DNA of 11,895 nt, from contig CAZLSW010000085.1 of NCBI GenBank assembly GCA_964562375.1, positions 1 to 11,895 on the forward strand, written 5' to 3'. Made by a program: the position numbers and the translations under genes. Source of the DNA: JAJPXC01 sp964562375. GTDB lineage: Bacteria; Bacteroidota; Bacteroidia; Bacteroidales; Muribaculaceae. Every line of letters begins with the position of its first letter. Within the stretch, counting starts at the first letter, position 1. This document shows, in pieces, positions 1-7,100 of this stretch. Below the pieces are notes generated by a model. The model saw only the letters and a program-made list of their open reading frames with translations. It did no database searches and was not told where the DNA came from.

Positions 1-85
1 ACGCTCAAATGCCACCTGGTGAATAGTATTTATCCCGAACTGGGGTAAATTGTATTTTCGATGTTGTAAATTTAAGAGCACGATT

Positions 86-265
86 ATGGACACCCCTAAA
101 ATTACCCGCGAGGAAGCCATGCGACGTTTCGTGGCCTCAAAAGCCCTGAAGAAAGCCGCCGTTGAACGCCTGGTGACCCTCTCGGGAAGAATTCAGAGAA
201 CGCACAGGCCGGGATCCAAAATCTACCGAAGTATGGTAAAGTTCTTGGAATTTATCAAGGTTTAG
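86..265 (+). CDS. Small basic hypothetical protein (59 aa), doubtful
   Basis: I do not recognise this protein. From the ATG at 86 it reads MDTPKITREEAMRRFVASKA and continues as a short, strongly basic sequence rich in Arg and Lys. The first half looks like an amphipathic helix (roughly residues 7-35). No signal peptide or membrane segment is visible. The frame also opens at an ATG at 50, but residues 1-12 of that version (MYFRCCKFKSTI) look like translated leader, so I chose 86. It converges with the kinase-like gene on the other strand, with only 7 nt between the two stop codons. A weak promoter-like TATTTTCG lies at 53-60, with no matching -33 element. It could be a true small mobile-element gene, a truncated remnant, or chance; it is intact but unsupported by homology I can name. 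Confidence 0.4.
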   Translation: MDTPKITREEAMRRFVASKALKKAAVERLVTLSGRIQRTHRPGSKIYRSMVKFLEFIKV

Positions 266-272
266 GGAGTAG

Positions 273-953
273 TCAATTATTTTTTGAGGAATAATGTGGG
301 GAAAGGGATCGATAGCTATCAAAATATTGAAAAGATGTTGGGCAAATGATAGTGTCGATAAAATAAAATTGACCATCTATACCATGGAGAACATTATTAG
401 GAACGGCATCGAATATATCGATAGCTCCGTTTGAGAAATAATCGCCTCCTTGCATGGGAAAGAATCCCATGAGTGCTAATGCTCCTGCGATTTCTTCTTT
501 ACTTGCTTCACGGTCGGATCGAATAAATTCTTGGCTTATCACAGCACAAATTTTACCGTCTTGGTTCTCTGCAAAACCTTCTAATGTATATTTGCAATCG
601 GGGAATAATTGATTGTGGAGTCTCAAACGCTCAAAAAAGGGTTCGATATTATCATCAGCATAGCGAAAATCATTGAGCTTATACACTTTATGATCATTTC
701 GATTGAAATATACTTCGTTTTCTGACCCTCTATCAGCATAGATACCTAAGGTCCCCGTTTTATTAAACCAAATTTTGTGCTCAATTGCCCACTTCTTTAT
801 TCCTCGCAATTGGACTCCCTTGCAAGACGTTGTGCCCGCAAGCGCTTGAATTGCTCGAAGTATTCTTCGGCCTTCATGGGATGCTGCTTCCAAAAGGCTA
901 TCGAAGCTAATTTTTTTTCTGTCGTTTTCTGATGATACTCCGTCATGGCACAT
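273..953 (-). CDS. Polyvalent-protein-type kinase domain protein (226 aa)
   Basis: The sequence resembles the serine/threonine/tyrosine kinase-like domain found in 'polyvalent' proteins of phages and conjugative elements, which is also common as stand-alone genes in Bacteroidales. Visible features are a short charged N-terminus (1-40), a candidate glycine-rich turn and strand at RGSENEVYF (75-83), a candidate ATP-binding lysine in KVYKL (K92), a helix FFERLRLHNQLFP (106-118), a catalytic-loop equivalent DAVPNNVL with D182 and N187, and FIDT with the metal-binding candidate D200. The key acidic residues appear present, so the fold may be active; substrate and role are unknown. The C-terminus after residue 205 is short. 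The gene is clearly more AT-rich than fadL and metK to its right, suggesting horizontal acquisition. It is transcribed alone, away from the fadL-type gene. The start at 953 gives a leader of roughly 40 nt from the promoter at 1001-1032. Family assignment is from memory of conserved motifs, not a search. Confidence 0.8.
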   Translation of the reverse strand: MCHDGVSSENDRKKISFDSLLEAASHEGRRILRAIQALAGTTSCKGVQLRGIKKWAIEHKIWFNKTGTLGIYADRGSENEVYFNRNDHKVYKLNDFRYADDNIEPFFERLRLHNQLFPDCKYTLEGFAENQDGKICAVISQEFIRSDREASKEEIAGALALMGFFPMQGGDYFSNGAIDIFDAVPNNVLHGIDGQFYFIDTIICPTSFQYFDSYRSLSPHYSSKNN

Positions 954-1000
954 AAATTTGACTAATTATATAACGTTTTCCTTTTTGATATGTCGCTATG

Positions 1001-1032
1001 CAAAGGTAACAATCTTACTTTGTATTTGCAAA
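1001..1032 (-). promoter_or_regulatory. Bacteroidota-type promoter for the kinase-like gene
   Basis: On the minus strand TACCTTTG (1008 to 1001) matches the Bacteroidota -7 consensus TAnnTTTG exactly. TTTG (1032 to 1029) lies 20 nt upstream, the expected spacing for the -33 element. Transcription would start near 995, giving a leader of about 40 nt before the ATG at 953. The -33 element overlaps a perfect 10-bp palindrome, ATTTGCAAAT (1024-1033), which could be an operator or chance. Confidence 0.6.
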
Positions 1033-1070
1033 TTTTATACTTCTTGCTGAAAATTAATTTATCAGAAATT

Positions 1071-1106
1071 GCACTTTTGGCCCCCGAAAGTGCATTTTTT
1101 CGGGGG
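1071..1106. other. Two overlapping, mutually exclusive inverted repeats
   Basis: Stem 1 pairs GCACTTT (1071-1077) with AAAGTGC (1087-1093), loop of 9 nt. Stem 2 pairs CCCCCGAAA (1081-1089) with TTTCGGGGG (1098-1106), loop of 8 nt. The right arm of stem 1 and the left arm of stem 2 share bases 1087-1089, so both cannot form fully at once. A run of six T (1095-1100) follows stem 1, as in an intrinsic terminator read on the plus strand. The element sits just upstream of the -33 box of the fadL-type promoter, so it may be a DNA operator rather than an RNA switch. Confidence 0.5.
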
Positions 1107-1112
1107 AATTGG

Positions 1113-1142
1113 TTGATAATTCCGAAAAAATGGTTAATTTTG
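1113..1142 (+). promoter_or_regulatory. Bacteroidota-type promoter for the FadL-family gene
   Basis: TTG (1113-1115) is followed after 19 nt by TAATTTTG (1135-1142), an exact match to TAnnTTTG with near-ideal spacing. A start near 1149 would give a leader of about 24 nt before the ATG at 1173. This promoter lies inside the longer version of the reading frame (opening at 990), which supports the start at 1173. Confidence 0.65.
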
Positions 1143-1172
1143 CGGCCTGTTTTAACCGTAATAGACATTTTG

Positions 1173-2498
1173 ATGAAAAAATTAATGATTGGCGCGGCCG
1201 TGGTGGCTCTCGCCTCATTGAGCCAACAGGCTCTCGCCGAAGGCTATCAAGTGAATAGCCTCAGCGCTAAGCAGAACGGTATGGGTCACACAGGAGTGGC
1301 CCTCAAACTCGGCGCCGAAAGCCAGATTTTCAACCCCGCCGGAATGGCCTGGATGGAGGGACAAGTAAACGCTTCCGCTTCCTTCACCGCCATCTTCTCT
1401 CACGCTACCGCCGATTATCAGGGCAAGCAGTACGAAACCGATTCCCCAGCATCCACCCCTATTAACGTGTCCCTGGGATTCAATATCTTCGACAACCTCA
1501 AGGCAGGTGTCACTTTCTACACCCCTTATGGCTCAAACATCAACTGGGGCGAGAACTGGCCAGGTGCCATCCTCAACCAGAAGGTGAAACTCTCGATGTA
1601 CACCATCCAGCCCACCGTGGCTTGGAAAATCCTCCCCAATCTGTCGATCGGCGCTGGCGCGATGATCACCTGGGCCTCCGTTGACCTCTACAAGGGATTG
1701 ATTACCCCCCAGTCGATGGATATGATGATGCAGATGTACGGCATCGACTATTCCTTTGGCAACACCACCCCCGTCAATGTGAATCTTAATGGCAAGGCGC
1801 GCACCACCGTCGGCGTCAACGTGGGAGCCATGTGGGACATCACCGACCAATGGACCGTGGGCGCTTCGTTCCGCTCCTGCATGTGGATGAAGGTAAAGGC
1901 CGGTGACGCTCAGGTAGGATACGCCAACGAGTATGCACGACAGATCATGGAGTCGCGCGTCGACTTGATAAATCAGTCCAACTTCTCGGCTAAGATGCCT
2001 TGCCCCGCAATCTACTCCTTGGGTGTTTCCTATAAGCCCAACAAGCGTTGGCTCTTCGCCCTCGACGCCCAGTTCACCGGCTGGAACGCCTATAAGGCCC
2101 TAGATATCAACTTCTCGTCGGAGCAAGCCGCGCAGTTCGACCAACACCTGGAGAAAAAGTACCACAATGCTTGGTTGTTCAAGGCCGGAGCGCAGTGCGC
2201 CGTCACCGAGCGTCTCGACCTCCGTTGCGGCCTGATGGTCGACCTAACCCCTTGCGACAAATACCACTACAATCCCGAGACCCCCGGCATGACCAAGGTT
2301 GAGCCTTCCGTGGGATTGTCGTTCCGACCCATCAAAAACCTCTCGATCGACTTCGCCCTGCTCTACGTCCAAGGCTGTGGAGCCAACGACCGCACCGGCG
2401 AATACGTCGACATGGTCACCAAGCAAACCCAGACGTTCACAGCCGACTACAAGATCCACGCCTGGTGCCCCTCGATAGGCGCTAGCGTGAATTTCTAA
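1173..2498 (+). CDS. OmpP1/FadL-family outer-membrane transport protein
   Basis: This 441-residue protein belongs to the OmpP1/FadL/TodX family: 14-stranded outer-membrane barrels with an N-terminal plug that pass hydrophobic compounds such as long-chain fatty acids. Start MKKLMIG gives a clean signal peptide (charged 1-3, hydrophobic 4-16, cleavage after ALA at 22), whereas the longer frame from 990 buries it. The mature N-terminus EGYQVNSLSAKQNGMGHTGV and the NPAG motif (54-57) in the plug region are family hallmarks. The remainder alternates polar and hydrophobic residues as barrel strands, and the chain ends in Phe (GASVNF), the usual outer-membrane insertion signal. Length is normal for the family. 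It has its own promoter at 1113-1142 and a terminator at 2527-2566, so it appears monocistronic. Substrate is unknown; Bacteroidales members need not carry fatty acids, so I give no fadL symbol. Confidence 0.92.
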   Translation: MKKLMIGAAVVALASLSQQALAEGYQVNSLSAKQNGMGHTGVALKLGAESQIFNPAGMAWMEGQVNASASFTAIFSHATADYQGKQYETDSPASTPINVSLGFNIFDNLKAGVTFYTPYGSNINWGENWPGAILNQKVKLSMYTIQPTVAWKILPNLSIGAGAMITWASVDLYKGLITPQSMDMMMQMYGIDYSFGNTTPVNVNLNGKARTTVGVNVGAMWDITDQWTVGASFRSCMWMKVKAGDAQVGYANEYARQIMESRVDLINQSNFSAKMPCPAIYSLGVSYKPNKRWLFALDAQFTGWNAYKALDINFSSEQAAQFDQHLEKKYHNAWLFKAGAQCAVTERLDLRCGLMVDLTPCDKYHYNPETPGMTKVEPSVGLSFRPIKNLSIDFALLYVQGCGANDRTGEYVDMVTKQTQTFTADYKIHAWCPSIGASVNF

Positions 2499-2504
2499 AA
2501 ATAT

Positions 2505-2536
2505 TTTTCGGAATCCATAACTTTTGCTTACCTTTG
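2505..2536 (+). promoter_or_regulatory. Candidate metK promoter embedded in terminator
   Basis: TACCTTTG (2529-2536) is a perfect TAnnTTTG -7 match, the same octamer used upstream of the kinase-like gene. The -33 box is weaker: TTCG at 2507-2510 with an 18-nt gap. A start near 2543 would give metK a leader of about 200 nt that includes both heptad arrays. The -7 box lies within the left arm of the terminator stem at 2527-2560, so either reading alone could be coincidental. Confidence 0.45.
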
Positions 2537-2566
2537 TAGCCACAAAACTACAAGGGTAAGTTTTTT
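2527..2566 (+). terminator. Intrinsic terminator of the FadL-family gene
   Basis: The 13-nt arms CTTACCTTTGTAG (2527-2539) and CTACAAGGGTAAG (2548-2560) pair along their full length, with one position being G-U in RNA. The loop is 8 nt (CCACAAAA). Six T follow directly (2561-2566). It begins 29 nt after the stop codon. This is the clearest intrinsic terminator in the window. Confidence 0.75.
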
Positions 2567-2613
2567 AGTTGTTAGTTGTTAGTTTTTAGTTGTTAGTTGT
2601 TAGTTGTTAGTTG
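2565..2613 (+). repeat. Seven tandem 7-bp repeats, unit TTAGTTG
   Basis: Seven contiguous heptads start at 2565, 2572, 2579, 2586, 2593, 2600 and 2607. Six are TTAGTTG; the third is TTAGTTT. The next heptad (2614-2620) degenerates to TTAACAC. The array starts inside the T-run of the terminator and lies in the probable metK leader. Heptad arrays can change length by slippage, and 7 bp is not a codon multiple, consistent with non-coding sequence. Confidence 0.9.
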
Positions 2614-2653
2614 TTAACACCCATCAACCTTCAATCAATCTGGCTATCATACT

Positions 2654-2681
2654 TAATCACTAATCACTAAACACTAATACT
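2654..2681 (+). repeat. Second 7-nt-periodic array with ACTAA cores
   Basis: The units TAATCAC, TAATCAC, TAAACAC and TAATACT follow each other at 2654, 2661, 2668 and 2675. ACTAA cores begin at 2659, 2666 and 2673. ACTAA is the reverse complement of TTAGT, the core of the first array, and the period is the same, so the two arrays can pair in register as three 5-bp blocks separated by 2-nt internal loops. Confidence 0.7.
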
Positions 2682-2696
2682 TATATACGCTTACTC

Positions 2697-2728
2697 TGGT
2701 GGACAAATTTGTCTGCTTGCAACCACCA
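2697..2728 (+). promoter_or_regulatory. Nested inverted repeats just upstream of metK
   Basis: TGGTGG (2697-2702) is the reverse complement of CCACCA (2723-2728). Inside and abutting it is a perfect 12-bp palindrome, GACAAATTTGTC (2702-2713). The element ends 15 nt before the metK ATG. It could be a repressor site or an RNA hairpin affecting ribosome access. No known riboswitch consensus is evident. Confidence 0.4.
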
Positions 2729-2743
2729 AAAAAAATGCTAAAT

Positions 2744-4030
2744 ATGAATTACCTTTTCACATCAGAATCAGTATCGGAGGGGCATCCCGACAAGGTTGCC
2801 GACCAGATTTCCGATGCCGTTTTGGACGAATTTTTGGCTTTCGACCCGCAATCGAAAGTTGCTTGCGAAACGTTGGTTACCACTGGCCAAGTGGTGGTCG
2901 CCGGCGAGGTGAAAAGCGAGGCTTACATCGACTTGATGGACGTGACACGTCGCGTGATCTCGCGTATCGGCTACAACCGCTCGGAGTTGAAATTCGACGC
3001 CGAGGCTTGTGGCGTTCTTTCGGCCCTGCACGAGCAGAGTCCCGATATCAACCGCGGAGTGGAGCGTGAAAACGACGCCGACCAAGGTGCGGGCGACCAG
3101 GGCATGATGTTCGGCTACGCCTGCGACGAGACCCCCACTTACATGCCGCTTTCGCTTGCTCTGAGCCACGAGTTGCTAAAGGAGCTTTCTCGCATACGTC
3201 GCGAGGGTGTCGACATGACTTACCTTCGCCCCGACTCCAAAAGCCAAGTTACCGTTGAATACGGCGAGGACGGGCGCCCGGCCCGCATCCACACGATTGT
3301 CATCTCCACCCAGCACGACGAGTTTATCCACGCCGACGATCTCCACTCCCAGGAGGACGCCGACCGAAAGATGCTCGAGGTGATCTCACGCGACGTGCGC
3401 GAGCAATTGTTGCCCCGCGTCATCGCCAAGTTGCCCAAGGACGTGCAGGCCCTCTTCGACGACAAGCTCATTCTCCACGTCAACCCCACGGGTAAATTCG
3501 TTATCGGAGGCCCGCACGGCGACACCGGCCTTACCGGCCGCAAGATCATCGTCGACACCTACGGAGGTCATGGCGCCCACGGTGGCGGAGCGTTCTCGGG
3601 CAAGGATCCCTCTAAGGTCGACCGATCGGCCGCTTACGCCGCGCGCCATATCGCTAAAAACCTCGTGGCCGCTGGCGTGGCACGAAAGGCCCTGGTGCAG
3701 GTGGCCTACGCCATAGGCGTGGCCAAGCCCGTGAGCATCAATGTCAACACCTACGGCACAGCCCTGATCGACAAAAGCGACGCCGAGATCTCCAAGGTTG
3801 TGGCCGAGCTCTTCGACATGCGCCCCAAGGCCATCGAGGATCGTCTTGGCCTGCGCGCTCCCATCTACTCCGAAACCGCTACCTACGGCCATGTGGGTCG
3901 CACCCCTCGCACCGTAACCAAAACATTCGTAAGCAAATACGAGGGTACCAAGACCATCACCGTCGACCTCTTCAATTGGGAGAAGCTCGATATGGTCGAG
4001 CCTATCCGCAATGCTTTCGGCATCCAGTAG
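2744..4030 (+). CDS. metK: S-adenosylmethionine synthetase (methionine adenosyltransferase)
   Basis: MetK makes S-adenosylmethionine from ATP and methionine, releasing phosphate and pyrophosphate; it is cytosolic and normally a homotetramer. The 428-residue protein shows GHPDKVADQ (13-21) with the catalytic His14 and Asp16, ACETLVTTGQV (40-50), the ATP-site GAGDQG (115-120), TGRKIIVDTYG (264-274), and the glycine-rich loop GGAFSGKDPSKVDRS (281-295). It is longer than the approximately 384-residue E. coli enzyme, as I expect for Bacteroidales. I chose ATG 2744 because MNYLFTSESVSEGHPDK is the conserved N-terminus; ATGs at 2699 and 2735 only add leader-like residues. No residue needed for catalysis looks lost. 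It probably forms its own transcription unit behind an approximately 200-nt leader with two complementary repeat arrays and a palindrome. Confidence 0.98.
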   Translation: MNYLFTSESVSEGHPDKVADQISDAVLDEFLAFDPQSKVACETLVTTGQVVVAGEVKSEAYIDLMDVTRRVISRIGYNRSELKFDAEACGVLSALHEQSPDINRGVERENDADQGAGDQGMMFGYACDETPTYMPLSLALSHELLKELSRIRREGVDMTYLRPDSKSQVTVEYGEDGRPARIHTIVISTQHDEFIHADDLHSQEDADRKMLEVISRDVREQLLPRVIAKLPKDVQALFDDKLILHVNPTGKFVIGGPHGDTGLTGRKIIVDTYGGHGAHGGGAFSGKDPSKVDRSAAYAARHIAKNLVAAGVARKALVQVAYAIGVAKPVSINVNTYGTALIDKSDAEISKVVAELFDMRPKAIEDRLGLRAPIYSETATYGHVGRTPRTVTKTFVSKYEGTKTITVDLFNWEKLDMVEPIRNAFGIQ

Positions 4031-4058
4031 CCTAGACTCCTGGAAATTCCCGAAATCC

Positions 4059-4078
4059 CGAGATTCTCGAAAATCTCG
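4059..4078 (+). terminator. Weak hairpin after metK
   Basis: CGAGATT (4059-4065) pairs with AATCTCG (4072-4078) around a 6-nt loop, 29 nt after the metK stop. No T-run follows, so termination would be weak or factor-dependent. The rest of 4031-4161 shows no gene; TATAATTG at 4116-4123 is one mismatch from the -7 consensus but lacks a -33 partner at the right distance, so the tamB promoter is unresolved and some read-through from metK is possible. Confidence 0.3.
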
Positions 4079-4161
4079 AAAGCTTTTGAGAAAAACCAAA
4101 TCCTCCCCTTGGCGTTATAATTGTGTTCAACAGTTTATGAGAGAATAATCATCACGAAGGA

Positions 4162-7100
4162 TTGAAAGGACGCGGGTTACATATAGCGATCAAGCCGCTG
4201 GCCTGGACAGTTGCCGCAGTGCTGCTGTTGGTGGTCGGTGCCTTGATTGCTGTTTATCAGCCCTGGGTACAGCATGCGGGAGTGAAGATGTTGCTCGCCG
4301 CCTTCAGCAACCCTCCTGAGCGGGAGATGACCGTAAAACAATTCCATATCGCCGTGCCGTTGCGCCTGGAGGTCGATTCGCTCACGGTGGTGGAATATGG
4401 CGACACGATGCTCTCGGTACCCCGCTTGCGCACGGCCGTTGACGTCCTCCCGCTGTTCGCCTTGCGCTTCAATTTGGCTAAAACCGAGCTGCGAGGCGGC
4501 ATTTTCGGCCTGGGAACCCGCGATTCCACCCTCTATCTGCGTGCAAAGCGTTTGGACCTCGACCTCAAAAACGTCTCCGTAGGACTCCTCTCCGAGAGCG
4601 TCGACGTCGAGAGCGCGTCACTCAAGCACGGCCAAATGTGGCTCGACCTGTTGAACGACACCACCTCCACCCCTTCCGACTCAGCCGACGACACCCGGTG
4701 GCACATCCGTGTAAAACGCATGTCCCTCGACGACGTGGCCTACCGAATGAGCTTGGAGAAAGCTATCGACTCGCTTGGCGTAACCATTCCCAAGGCTCGA
4801 ATCTACAACGCCGACATTGACATTGGCAAGCGGAAAATCACGGCTTCGGGCCTCACCCTCGACGATATCGCCGCCGTTTTCCTCACCCCGGCCGAGCCTT
4901 ACGACGTGCCAGTCAAGGAACCCGAAGAGCCTTACGACACCGCCACTTGGATTGTGATGGCCGATTCTGTGCGCCTGCGCAACTCCACAGCTCTTTACGC
5001 TGTCACCGGTGCCAAGCCCCAGCCCGGCTTCGACCGGGCCTATATCCAAGGCACCGACATCAATATCACCGTCGACTCGTTCTACAACCGTGGCACCAAT
5101 ATCCGCGTGCCCGTTGTTGACTTGCGAGCCAAGGAACGCTGTGGAATCTCGCTGCAGGCCTCGGGAGTGTTCTCAATGGACGACTACCTGATGCGTGCCC
5201 AAAATTTCAACATTTCCACAATCTTTTCCACCCTCAAGCTCGACGCGTGGATGGGGGTAGGGGAGATGACCGCCGCGACGCCACAACCCGTGGGAGTCGA
5301 CTTACAAGGCACCCTCGGATTCAACGACATCGACCTGTTGATGCCGTCGCTCAAGCCCATGCTCGACCAGCTGCCACGTTACAACGACCTTGTCCTTGGA
5401 GTGGAAGCCCAAGGCTCCACCCAAAAATTGACTGTCAAAGAAGTGTCGGCCGAGCTACCCGGTCACGCCAGCGTCTCATTGGCAGGTACGTGCCAAAACT
5501 TGCTCGATCCCGACCGTCTGATGGCTGACCTCGATGTCGACGGCCAGATCATTGACGTGGATTTCGTCAAGCCCACCCTCCTCGAAGCGCGCCAAAGCGA
5601 GGAGATCAATATCCCCCCGTTGACCCTCACCGGTCACGCTACGGTCAACCAAGGTGCCTACTCGGCCACCTTGCAAGCCGATACCAGCGACGGCCGATTG
5701 GCTCTCGACGGTTTCTTCAACGGCATGGCCGAGGAATACCGCGCCCAGCTCGACCTCGACCATTTCCCCGTCAACTCTTTCCTCCCCAAAATGGGTGTCG
5801 GAGCCGTCACGGCCAAAGTCACAGCCAATGGCCACGGTTTCGATTTCATGAACCCCGCGACTTCCATCGACGCCCAATTCGCCGTCAATTCCATCGAAAT
5901 CAACCGCCAAATCCTCACCGATCTCACTGGCTGGGCCATACTTCACGACTGCATGGCCGAGCTGGGCCTTAACTCGCTGAACGACAACGCCGATTTCGAT
6001 CTCACAGCCCAAGCCACCATCGCCAACGACATCATCAACTTTACCCTCGACGGCGATGTCCACGAGCTTAACCTCCACGCTATGGGCCTCTCTCCCGACA
6101 CCATGCGTGGCTCTACATCGTTCTCGGCGCTAGGCTCGGTAAACTCCTCATTGTCCGAGATTAACGCCATGGTACAATTCGACGATCTCCAGTGGGAGAT
6201 GCCCGGCCTGGATATCAATACCACCGACCTGATAGCTAACGTCAACGCCGACTCCACCCTGCGCGCTGTCATCGACAACCGCGACCTACACGCCGACTTC
6301 TCGGCCCCATGCTCAATTGATTCGCTAATGGCTCGATTTGACAAGGCTACCACCCTGATTACCAGTGATATCGATCGACGATTCATCGATATCGACACTC
6401 TCCAGCAGGTACTCCCTCCTTTCCGCTTGAATCTTAACGCAGGTAGTGACAATGTACTTGCCAACATCCTTTCCTCCAACGACCTATTTTATCAAAATAT
6501 ATCCCTTACCGCCGACAACGACTCCACCCTGCATGCCTCAGGGTCGGTAATCGGCTTCCGTACGGGTACTACCCGTCTCGACTCCATCGCCTTCAACCTC
6601 TTCCAGCGTGGCAACTCCCTCCTATATAATGTCGCAATCAACAATCTTCCCGGAACTATGGACGAGTGGGCTCACGTCAATCTCAAGGGCTATCTCTCGG
6701 GTAGCAAGTTGCAAGCTGTTCTTAACCAGCAGAATATCCAAGGCGAGACTGGATTCAAAACTGGTGTCATTGTGGCTCTGGAGGATTCTGTCGCAAGTGT
6801 TAAATTTGCCCCTTACAATCCTATTATCGCCTATAAGAAGTGGCAAGTCAACTCCGACAACTACCTGCGTTACAACCTCTTCACCCATCATCTCGACGCC
6901 AACGTCAACATGACCGGTGCCAACTCCTCCATCTCCATCCTCACTGAGCACGACCCCGACCGCGAGGGCCAGGAGGATGTCATCGCCCGTATCTCCAACC
7001 TCCAGCTTGCCGATTGGATCTCCATCAACCCGTTCGCCCCACCGATGGACGGCGCCGTCTCGGCCGACATGCGTTTCGCCTGGGGCGAAGGTAACCTCAA

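Noticed and set aside
1..48. Possible C-terminal tail of a gene entering from the left (open frame to a stop at 46-48)
   Set aside because: Only 15 codons are visible and nothing in them is recognisable; a chance open frame is as likely.
990..1172. 61-residue N-terminal extension of the FadL-family protein
   Set aside because: It would bury the signal peptide and spans the promoter and inverted repeats; the ATG at 1173 gives a proper exported protein.
2699..2743. 15-residue N-terminal extension of MetK
   Set aside because: The conserved MetK N-terminus begins at MNYLFTSESV; the extension covers the palindrome and leader.
2543..2743. Known SAM riboswitch upstream of metK
   Set aside because: I could not find a recognisable SAM-I or SAM-II core; the leader is dominated by heptad arrays. 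A covariance-model scan would settle it.
3386..4099. 237-codon antisense frame over metK
   Set aside because: Shadow of the codon bias of a highly conserved gene; no recognisable motifs and no promoter.
4109..4123. tamB promoter at TATAATTG
   Set aside because: One mismatch in the -7 box and no TTG at the right distance upstream, so not listed as a feature.
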